Positions 54,852 to 64,000 of a stretch of 64,000 bases of DNA are shown here, piece by piece. This DNA comes from Apostichopus japonicus (Eukaryota > Echinodermata > Holothuroidea > Aspidochirotida > Stichopodidae). A program made the position numbers and the translations under genes. Below the pieces are notes generated by a model. It saw only the letters and a list, made by a program, of their open reading frames with translations, was not told where the DNA came from and did not search any database. The DNA lies in the NCBI RefSeq assembly GCF_037975245.1, contig NC_092562.1, positions 8,409,001-8,473,000 on the forward strand, read 5' to 3'. How positions within the stretch are numbered: position 1 is the first letter of the stretch; each line of letters starts with the position of its first letter.

Positions 54852-57800
54852 GTAAGTTTTATCTGCTTACAATTATTTTACCAAGTTTGCTTAAATACCA
54901 AGACAAAGCTTTAACATCACTAAGTTTGTACCGTTAGAATAACGCGCGTAGGCCACTGTAACTTTAGGAATAGCCTACTGACACTGTAGCATAGTAACGA
55001 CCGGTATAGTCGAAGAACATGGCTATCGTTACACTTTAAAATTAAATATAGCATGGTACCTATTATTATGACGCACTTTTGGAAAAATTCTTAATTTTAC
55101 CATAGCAACTGAGAGTAAACTCACATTGAACTGTGCTAGATTTGATTTTCAGTAACGTTAAGTCAAACAATCATGTAATTTCGCACATGGTTCTTGGTAT
55201 CAGGAATGTCAAGTATAGTCAGTAGTGCGAAGTTCGGCATATTGCGAAGATCGGACACCCCTAAGAAACACACGATTTCACCATGAAAAACTACAGGAAG
55301 AGCCAAATTTCACCAAAAAGTACGAAGCTACAGTTATTTTCTCTCCAAAATGACCCGTGTGCAAGAAATTACTTACATATTTGTCAACAAAATGACGAAG
55401 ATCTATGAAGTCTGTTATAATTACTGAAAGAGCAACTGCGCCACCAATTTTATCACCAGCGCCACACTGTGGGTTGCGCGTCCGAACTTCGCAATACTCT
55501 AGCAAAGAAATACCAGTTCCACAATCACGAAGAATCTTCTTGGAAAACAACGTGAAAACAGTTTGCAGGAAAGAAAGTTTGGCCGTGTATCGTACTATAA
55601 CACAATTCTCCCACCATATGAAGTATATTTTCTGGTTAATTATACCAGAAGATTTAGTTTTGGGGTGTTTTAAGTCTTAAGTGTCCGAACTTCGAAGTCA
55701 CCATGCTACTCAGAAATACTTGGTAGTCATGTTACCCTCCTTTCCTTGAGTCAAGCAAATTAAGATGATGTATCAGCAATATTTGTAACAAGTGGGCCTG
55801 AGCCTCCAAGACATGAAAATTATCTCCAGGTTCTATGCTGATAAATTATGAAACAACTTCTGAGTCAGTTCTACACAACTTCACTACACAAACACAAAGA
55901 AATGTACCATAAATCACTTATATTTAATCCTCCAATTTGTGCTCGCTATCTTGCTTCTGTAGAAAAGAAATATGAGTCTCGCTTTGCTATACCTGGAAAG
56001 GTAATCTCCCTGAATTAAGTTATGCCGTACATCAGTGCTTGGCAGTAAACAGCACTCCAGAGATTTATGGTGCAAGTGGCAACTTAACAAATAGTTTAGG
56101 GTGACATCTACAGTACAGTAGGTTCATATCCAGTCCATCAAGTAAATACGGTACTACAGGATGGCTGACATTAAGACACTCCCTGATCCTTAATTACCAT
56201 GGATTCCTTTCCAGTTAAATGTCAGTCAGTTGGTAACAAAATTATTGTACAACTAGATGTCATTTAGTTGAGTTGACTTAAATATACATGTATCTTCTTG
56301 AAAACAACAATCAAATGGAACACAAAATGTCAATAGTTCGGGTGGAAGTTCCCAACTCGCTAAGATCCCCACCGGTGGCCAAAAATATAGCAATATTGCA
56401 GTCTTATCATAATGTAATGTCTAATGATGGACACATCTTCCAGGGTGCTTTGACAAGATTACAACAGATTAAGCAAGAGAGATCCTGTTCTCTTGAGGAC
56501 TAGAATTAACTTCTTAGACTAAGTTAAAAAATATTACCAAGAACTGTCAACTATCAACAAGAACTGGGTGACAACAACTTTTGGTCACACGACTTCACCC
56601 GTCCAATTGGTTAATTCTGGCAAAATGCAGTACTTTCTCAACTGATACAATGACCAATCAGTAATTACTTATGGATTAGTCCTCATTAATATTCATGTCA
56701 CAACTTTGCCTTCACTTCCCCAGCTCTGAGATAATGGATTAGTTTGGTTCCCCTTTCCCACAATATGTTCTTTTAAATACTACAAAGCTAGAGAGAACCA
56801 CAAGCTTCATTGGTGCTTTTACACTTGATTCGGATCAGATCTCCTGATGTTATCAGACGATCATCTCTCCTTGGGGTAAACTTATAATGCATGATCAGGA
56901 TGCATTTACACTTGAGTCGTACTCTGATCCTCCACTATTCACTGGATGTTGGTTAAAAAAATGGATTGGAAATATGTCATGCATGCGCAGATCTCAGTAC
57001 GTATACTCCAAAACTTTAGTTGTCATGGTAGCATAGCCTTAGGATGACAATACTACACTAGATGCACGGCCCACACACACTCAATCTAAGTAGAAATTAG
57101 CATGTTGCTGTGGCATTTATGATTCTTATATTGTACCATGAGAGGATGATCAGGATGCAAGCTTTTTACGAAGAAAATCAAATTGTTTGTGAAGTGGACA
57201 CCAGAGCGACAAGGCATAAATGAGGCCTGAGCAACAAGGCATAAATGAGGCCAGCCTGCGTCTGACATGTCTAGGAACTGAAATAACAAATAGTGAATAT
57301 CTGGCAATATTTATATCATTATTTATGTCATAAATGTCTTCCAAAGATCCAAGAGGTGATCAATATCCATAATTCCAAACATTTCCCCATTGCTTGAAGA
57401 TTGGTTCATGCAAAACATAGCTCTCCTAATTGAATACAAAGTTAAAGTAACCCGCAAGAAAAATAGTGTCACATTGAAAGTGCAAACATCTAGACAAATT
57501 ACAAGTTTCGGTCATAGTTATTCAAAGCATCAAATATATACCAAGTAAAGTAAAAAAATGTTCCAGCACTGTCATCAATTTCAGTTGATGCCTATCAAGA
57601 TTTATAAGCAAGAGTTGCCTGCATCTTTTAGCTTGTCTGAGCCCTCTTGTAATGTCGAGGTAAGCAAGAGTTGCCTGCATTCTTTAGCTTGTCTGAGCCC
57701 TCTTGTAAGGTGAAAGTAAGCAAGAGTTGCCTTTGTTTCTTAGCTTGTGTAAGCCCTCTTGTAAGGAGAAGATCACAAGAGTTGCCTCTGTTTCTTAACT

Positions 57801-60800
57801 TGTCTGAGCCCTCTTGTAAAGTGGTTCCTGCACCTGCTGTCACCACTATCTTTTTCCTGGATATAGTGACTTCCTTCAATCTTCTATAATATATTTTATT
57901 CTGATAAATATAACATTTGAATAGCATATATGACAGTTCCTTCAGCTCACCACACTTCCATCCCAATTGGCCATTTCAAACCTACAGTCTGGAATACTGT
58001 ACCCACTTTTGAAGTAACCTCTCTGTCCAGTTAAAGGCAATCTTCTGCATCATCTGTTTTTTGGCCTACAATTGGGCAGTTAATCTCATGCTTATTAATT
58101 TGTGTTGCATGTTGGCTGTGTGACGCCTCTGTTGGTCTCCAACTTTACATTATTTTTAAGATTGCCACACTTCTTTATATTCCACTGATCTGGAATAACA
58201 AGTATTTTGCAGTACAAATGCTTTTTGATCATCCAGGGCTTTTCAAATATGTTCTCCAAAGTACTTGAGATAGTATCCTCTTCACTACTGTATCTCCTTT
58301 TAAATGAATAAATGGACTGAGGGATGGACAGATAGATAAGTTTTCATGACAACTTGATAACAATAATATTGTCAAGTATCAAACTTAGACTATGTGAATG
58401 TTTGATTATACTGTATCCACTATAAGTTACCAGGAAATGGTTTGACCAAAAACAAATTCTTAATTTTAATTTTTCCTCCCTTTGATATTCTGTTTTTTTT
58501 TTTTTTAATGGTGCAATTGAAAGATCATTTGTTTTCATAATTTTTTACTTCACAGTTACCATTATCATTACTTAGGACAGCTCAGAATCATCCTATGGTA
58601 AGTATTATTTTATTTTGTTTTTAAATTGTCAATGCTCAGATATATACTGTAGTTTACAGTACCTGGCTCCTTAGTTGTATGTTAGTCTGTCATGTGGTTG
58701 CTCTACTATCATAATTATAAGGTTAGTAACTATGTATACATCAATGATGCAATTATGAACAGCTCTACCTACTGTACACTTCATAGCCTGTTGAGAAGTT
58801 TTGCATATTGCATAGACTGATAATTAATCATAAAAACACTTGAAATTAACTAAAAATGCTTTTACCAGAGATGAAAAAGAAACAAGAAACCGGAAAGTCA
58901 GGAGACACTTTAGATTGAGTCAATTATTTGGGTTGCTGTTTGGAACTTCCAAGCATCTTTTATAGGACAGTTAATTTGTGATAAAGTGGATCATGCTAAT
59001 TGCTCAAAATTCTGGAATTGTATAAAAAATTATCAATTAACACAATCACAAGATGCTGAATGTTCTCAATCTTGAAGCTGCGAAAGTTCATATGTGGAAG
59101 TTTGACTTAGATCATTAATATTGCTTTCTACTTACTCAAATGACCTCAGATTTCAAAAAGTGCACATTAAGTTTATCTGGTTGTTTAATTATGAGGACGC
59201 AACTTACTGTAGCTTACCATTGACCTACTGTAGCATTTATTACTAATATTGACATTTTAGAAATATTGTAGATGAAATATTTTGGTGCATGCAAGGAAAC
59301 TACTGTAATGTTAAGTCTGACATGCTTGGTGTTTGTAATTATTATTGTACAGTTTACCTGCCATATAAATCCTGTACATCAAATGATTCATTTTTTAACC
59401 ATGATTTGATTGAAGAACTATGGTTACAGAAGCTTCCAATACTCTGGGTCTTATCTCTGGAACAAGTTACCAGATCACATTCGAACATGCTATAAACTTT
59501 CTACTTTCAAAAGTCTACTTAAGACCCATTTTTTCACTTGTTCTTTTGTAAATTAATTTACTTTCTCTGTAAAGCGCTTTGAGCAGTAACTTTTGTTTAC
59601 TGATTTGGCACTATATAAGTCTCATTTATTATTATTATTATTTAACACTAATGTTTTGGCATTAATTTTAATTTCCAGTCATTTCTTAAAAGCATTTCAT
59701 AGATATTGGTACTGACTAAGCATTTGTTAATCTAGGGAGAACAATCATCTACAATTGATGAACTGTGAGTTACAGTACAATGTGTTCTCTATGAACAATT
59801 TCACAAGGATGTGTGTGTGCAATTCATTTCTTCCTGTTTGCTTATTAGCTTGTAGAGTTGAAGAATGGTGAAACATACAATGGTCACCTGGTTGCCTGTG
59901 ACAACTGGATGAACATCAACCTCAGGGAAGTCATTTGCACATCAAGGGTAAGTTTAAATTATATTTGCTTTTAGTCATCAGATAACTGCCAAGGCAAGGA
60001 CAACCATAGGTCCTCAGGTTAGCAGAGCTCTCCAAGGCCTGAAGAGTATACAAAACTTTGATATCTTGGCCTAATCTTTTAGGTCAAGGAATATATACTG
60101 ACACTTTGCCATTCTTTTGTGTTTTTGACACCTCACTGAATGCAAAATGAATCTATATGCTGCCGATTGTATGTGTGGGTGTGTGTTTATGTATGCAGTG
60201 CACCTTTTTGTACACACAAACTATTAAGTACCACTTGATTGAAGCTCACATTTGGTAAGTATATCTACCTTGGCGAGAACAAAATTTCTAATGAAATTGG
60301 TGAAGGTCGAAGGTTAACAGAGGTCAAACTCTGAAAACCTTGAAATCAAGATACTGTAACTAAAACAAACTGCAGCTTGTTTCAACTTCATATGTGTGAG
60401 GTAGAGCTTGCCTTGGTACAGTAAGTGCAAGAAATTAGTTGAAATTGGTGGAGATCAAAGGTCATTTGAGGTCAACATCCATAGTTTAAAGTCCAAAAAC
60501 ATTGTAAGCAATATAAGCAAATAAATAAAGCATGGATGAATTTCATGTTGCATAGGTAGGTAGGGCCACATTTATTTAAGAATTTTAATCACTTGAAGTC
60601 AATATTGGTAAAAATTAAAATGTCTTTAAAAATTTTGTTTTGGCATTTTAAAGTTCACATGACAATGTGGCTAGGAATCACTCAGTCAATTGGTTTTCCG
60701 CTTTATGCACTGTAATTTACATTTGGGGAAGGTGGTTATTTTTTAAAACCAAAAAGGGGATCTCCAAGACAAATTGTACTCATGTGCTTGGTGGTATCCT

Positions 60801-61041
60801 TTGTATTACTGAAAGAAAATTAAATATTCTGTGGATAGAATACAAACATATTTTTATCTATAATTTCTCTTCTAGGATGGAGATCGCTTCTGGCGAATGC
60901 CTGAGTGTTACATCAGAGGCAGCACCATCAAATACCTCCGAATTCCAGATGAGGTCATCGACATGGTCAAGGAAGAAGTTGTTGCAAAGAGTCGTGGCAG
61001 AGGTGGCGGTATGAGAGGTAGAGGAAGAGGTGGAAGAGGGG
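54849..61041 (+). CDS. LSM4: LSM4, U6 snRNA-associated Sm-like protein (span of visible exons; 3' end outside window)
   Basis: LSm4 is a subunit of the LSm2-8 ring on the U6 snRNA 3' end (splicing) and of the cytoplasmic LSm1-7 ring (mRNA decapping and decay). The exons give 103 codons, phases 0-0-0-1. M + [14 protein letters not shown] comes first. Sm1 follows with [20 protein letters not shown] and [13 protein letters not shown], then Sm2 with [20 protein letters not shown]. The helix [14 protein letters not shown] and an Arg-Gly tail beginning [15 protein letters not shown] end the visible part. Human LSM4 is 139 aa, so about 35 residues of the RG-rich tail should lie past 64000. The Sm fold is intact with no frame lesion. 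Introns are 3.7, 1.25 and 0.93 kb, then more than 2.9 kb. Confidence 0.95.
55212..55712. mobile_element. MITE-like repeat family B, copy 2 (longer form)
   Basis: Left end gtagtgcgaagttcgg, right end ccgaacttcgaagtcac, with blocks shared with 4511-4735. Between aaaatgaccc and tttagttttggggtg it holds about 250 bp absent from copy 1, including another gcgtccgaacttcgcaata end-like word at 55479-55496, so it may be a nested pair. Confidence 0.75.
57605..57835. repeat. Minisatellite in LSM4 intron 1, ~57-bp unit, 4 copies
   Basis: The unit reads taagcaagagttgcctgcat, ctttagcttgtctgagccct, cttgtaa plus a variable spacer. Copies have diverged in the spacer. Confidence 0.9.
58556..58597 (+). CDS. 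LSM4: LSM4 exon 2
   Basis: Acceptor tttttacttcacag and donor ATG|GTAAGT; 42 nt, phase 0. Encodes [14 protein letters not shown], which differs from the human residues 2-15 only by R for K. Confidence 0.96.
59419..59645 (+). mobile_element. 3' end of a CR1/L2-type LINE (RT C-terminus and tail)
   Basis: Codons from 59419 read [20 protein letters not shown] followed by [20 protein letters not shown] and a stop at 59554-59556. This is the typical end of a non-LTR retrotransposon ORF2 (LWN-LP-IR...FK-LKT-F). The 3' UTR word tctgtaaagcgctttgagca, then ggcactatataa and (ATT)n, follow. It is a 5'-truncated copy in LSM4 intron 2, and a related tail is at 30345-30428. Confidence 0.85.
59849..59947 (+). 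CDS. LSM4: LSM4 exon 3 (Sm1 motif)
   Basis: Acceptor cctgtttgcttattag and donor AGG|GTAAGT; 99 nt, phase 0. Encodes 33 residues, [20 protein letters not shown] and [13 protein letters not shown], nearly identical to human LSM4 (A for S at one site). Confidence 0.97.
59948..60875 (+). other. LSM4 intron 3
   Basis: AT-rich intron. 60290-60490 holds the dispersed aggtcaaa-type degenerate repeat in the opposite orientation to the copies at 25.8-26.2 kb. No exon. Confidence 0.6.
60876..61041 (+). CDS. LSM4: LSM4 exon 4 (Sm2 motif and start of the RG tail)
   Basis: Acceptor ttctcttctag and donor GGGG|GTAAGA (phase 1). Encodes [38 protein letters not shown] and an RGG-rich stretch. Arg-Gly repeats here are sites of arginine methylation in vertebrate LSM4. 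The next exon was not found before 64000. Confidence 0.96.
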
Positions 61042-61674
61042 GTAAGATCATTTTGATAATAATAACATGTCGATCAGTGTATAGATTATATATAGACTCA
61101 CACAGCAGGGTTACTGCTTAACACACTCTGTCAGATCTAGAAGCAGTTCAAGTCTCAATATGTGTTCGCTGATGAATTTCGGAAAATAAACTTCCGAAGC
61201 CGATTCAATGTTTCTTTTTCTAAATGCACTCTGACCAGGTGGGTTTAATGGAGAAAAGCTGTCACAATCGAAAGAAAGCAATTTATTTTCCATTGCCTTA
61301 ATGGCGCGAACGAATTGCTGTAAATCTCTGCAACCGCCCATACCAGCATGTTCATTACACAAATGTAACCTACAGTATGTATACTTGTATCATCCATTTT
61401 TTTTTACCCAATTCTACGGAAGAAATGTCTGAAAACACTTGTGTATTCCTTGCAATGGAAGGAAATGACACAATTTTGCAAGCTACATTGGTAAGACCGA
61501 AAGAAAGATACTATACAAGAGAAGGCTAGCCACTACCGTGAAACTAGTCCTAGGCCTAACGGTCATTAGCAAAACAGAGAGATTTGATTGGCGCTTGATC
61601 TGTTGGGTGGGCTTGCAAAGTTTGATTGAAGTTTGTAGAATCTACGGACTCTTTAATAAATCTGGTGAATTTTG
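61042..61674 (+). other. LSM4 intron 4, left part
   Basis: No exon or repeat recognised; the minus-strand frame at 61111-61362 has no recognisable family. Confidence 0.5.
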
Positions 61675-63245
61675 ATTCAGTTCAAACTCAAGTATGTTGT
61701 ATATGATGATGAAGACATTACAAACTCAAGTATTATGTTGTAGATAATGATGAAAACATTCCAAACTCAAGTATTGTGTTGTTGATAATGATGAAGACAT
61801 TACAAACTCAAGTATGTTGTAGATAATGATTAAGACATTACAAACTCAAGTATGTTGTAGATAATGATGAAGACATTACCAACTCAAGTTTTATGGTGTA
61901 GCTAATGATGAAGACATTACAAACTCAAGTATTATGTTGTAGATAATGATGAAGACATTACAAACTCAAGTATTATGTTGTAGCTAATGATGAAAACATT
62001 ACAAACTCGAGTATGTTGTAGATAATGATGAAGACATTACAAACTCAAGTATTATGTTGTAGCTAATGATGAAGACATTACAAACTCAAGTATTATGTTG
62101 TAGCTAATGATGAAGACATTACAAACTCAAGTATGTTGTATATGATGATGAAGACATTACAAACTCAAGTATTATGTTGTAGATACTGATTAAGACATTA
62201 CAAACTCAAGTATTATGTTGTAGATAATGATGAAGACATTACAAACTCAAGTATTATGTTGTATATGATGATGAAGACATTACAAACTCAAGTATTATGT
62301 TGTAGATACTGATTAAGACATTACAAACTCAAGTATTATGTTGTAGATAATGATGAAGACATTACAAACTCAAGTATTATGTTGTAGCTAATGATGAAGA
62401 CATTACAAACTCAAGTATTATGTTGTAGCTAATGATGAAGACATTACAAACTCAAGTATGTTGTATATGATGATGAAGACATTACAAACTCAAGTATTAT
62501 GTTGTAGCTAATGATTAAGACATTACAAACTCAAGTATTATGTTGTAGCTAATGATGAAGACATTACAAACTCAAGTATGTTGTATATGATGATGAAGAC
62601 ATTACAAACTCAAGTATTATGTTGTAGATAATGATGAAAACATTCCAAACTCAAGTATTGTGTTGTTGATAATGATGAAGACATTACAAACTCAAGTATG
62701 TTGTAGATAATGATTAAGACATTACAAACTCAAGTATGTTGTAGATAATGATGAAGACATTACCAACTCAAGTTTTATGGTGTAGCTAATGATGAAGACA
62801 TTACAAACTCAAGTATTATGTTGTAGATAATGATGAAGACATTACAAACTCAAGTATTATGTTGTAGCTAATGATGAAAACATTACAAACTCAAGTATGT
62901 TGTAGATAATGATGAAGACATTACAAACTCAAGTATTATGTTGTAGCTAATGATGAAGACATTACAAACTCAAGTATTATGTTGTAGCTAATGATGAAGA
63001 CATTACAAACTCAAGTATGTTGTATATGATGATGAAGACATTACAAACTCAAGTATTATGTTGTAGATACTGATTAAGACATTACAAACTCAAGTATTAT
63101 GTTGTAGATAATGATGAAGACATTACAAACTCAAGTATGTTGTATATGATGATGAAGACATTACAAACTCAAGTATTATGTTGTAGATAATGATGAAGAC
63201 ATTACAAACTCAAGTATTATGTTGTAGCTAATGATGAAAACATTC
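61675..63245. repeat. Minisatellite with higher-order structure in LSM4 intron 4
   Basis: About 38-40 copies of a 36-41 bp unit: gatgaagacattacaaactc, aagtattatgttgtagctaat. Sub-types are defined by a short form (agtatgttgtagataa), tatatgatgatg, gattaagac, and the rare words acattccaaactc, ttgtgttgttgat and accaactcaagttttatggtg. The rare words appear in the same order at 61754-61905 and again at 62640-62790, so a block of about 890 bp was duplicated within the array. Confidence 0.95.
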
Positions 63246-64000
63246 AGTTCAAAATTACAGATAACCCTATTATAATAATAAATATTGATATGGAAATTGC
63301 ATAGAACAGTGTCATTTTCACTGAGCTTCTTTAGTGCAGTAAGCTGGGAAGGTCGAATTTAAATTTGGCAAACACATACTGAGACTTTAAGATCCATTAC
63401 AATGGAGAAATTTGTTATGTTGGCCAAAGAAATACCAATTTTTAGGCTGCAGGAGATATTTCTGCATGTGTTATGATACCCCTGTCCTTCAGTTCTCTTC
63501 CACCCCTCATACTCAAGTCATACTGATCAATAGATGATGTGTCATATGGGGTCAAAGTAGTCAAATGACATAAAAGTCAATTGGATATAAACCTTGTCAC
63601 AGTGACTAGACACTGTTTCTTAATCTTCTTCACTACTAACATCTCTAAGCAATTGATAAATCTTTGCACCCCTTTACAAGCTGTGGATAAACGCTTTCGG
63701 AATTAGGCATGTGTTCAATTTGCTGTTTATGCCTATTACTTCGCATCCCTGGAGTCCTTCTTTATCTCTGAGTGATGTAGTTTCAGCCATTTACAGATCC
63801 CCAGCCATAATTATCATTGCTCTGAAGGACATACCAAACAAGCCAGACTTTTTAATGCTGGGATGTGGTATTTCACCTTTAAGAAAGGTTACACTTTTGC
63901 AGTGATTGTAGACAACATTAATGCCTACCACATTGCATCAGAACTGCATTGATATTAATTAATTCACCAAAGAGTTTAAAACAGTTAAAGCAGTTTAGTC
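63246..64000. other. LSM4 intron 4, right part (to window edge)
   Basis: No LSM4 last exon found: nothing here reads as an RG-rich tail followed by a stop behind an AG acceptor. The frame at 63711-63905 is not recognised. Confidence 0.5.

Larger units (their letters stand above)
54852..58555 (+). other. LSM4 intron 1
   Basis: Contains repeat family B copy 2 (55212-55712) and a minisatellite (57605-57835). The rest is AT-rich and I see no exon in it; small open frames (for example 56288-56503) have no recognisable family. Confidence 0.55.

Noticed and set aside
61675-63245. atgatga words in the LSM4 intron array as C-box snoRNAs
   Set aside because: Units are about 40 bp, with no consistent CTGA D box or terminal stem.

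Overview
This is eukaryotic, intron-rich, AT-rich animal nuclear DNA. It has GT-AG split genes, an intronless class A GPCR, many dispersed repeats and MITE-like inverted-repeat elements, an LINE 3' tail, long homopolymers and an unusual density of minisatellites. The two identifiable split genes (EEF1D and LSM4) translate to proteins close to their vertebrate orthologues, which fits a marine invertebrate deuterostome. An echinoderm such as a sea cucumber is my best guess, but the sequence does not prove it.

Layout. 1-14.9 kb: no confident gene. It holds a 669-bp foldback element (2453-3121, TATAAT target duplication), a 487-bp inverted-repeat element (11305-11791), several dispersed repeats, and a (TA)n tract enclosing a structured insert that matches a type I hammerhead ribozyme (12567-12614). 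14975-16078: a complete single-exon 367-aa rhodopsin-class GPCR on the + strand. 16.3-24.8 kb: transposon debris and two minisatellites. 24864-25515: first coding exon of an unrecognised Lys/Glu-rich protein (+), with an uncertain last exon near 26.82 kb, followed by a CAT-rich minisatellite.

28373-48490 (- strand): EEF1D, the guanine-nucleotide exchange subunit of elongation factor 1. I rebuilt it from 11 coding exons that join in phase to 267 codons. Its introns carry six separate minisatellites. The most striking lies in intron 9: about 48 tandem copies of a 58-63 bp unit, each made of the last 22 nt of exon 9, the 5' splice site and about 40 nt of intron. The 15-kb gene end is therefore a row of duplicated, nearly identical splice donors.

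54849-61041 and onward (+ strand): LSM4, the U6 snRNA/mRNA-decay Sm-like protein, with four exons visible (exon 1 holds little more than the ATG) and the last exon beyond the window. LSM4 and EEF1D are divergently arranged; the roughly 6 kb between their coding starts contains only repeats and unplaced UTR or promoter sequence. LSM4 introns hold two more minisatellites, one with higher-order structure (61.68-63.24 kb). EEF1D acts in translation elongation and LSM4 in splicing and mRNA decay; nothing suggests that they work as one system.
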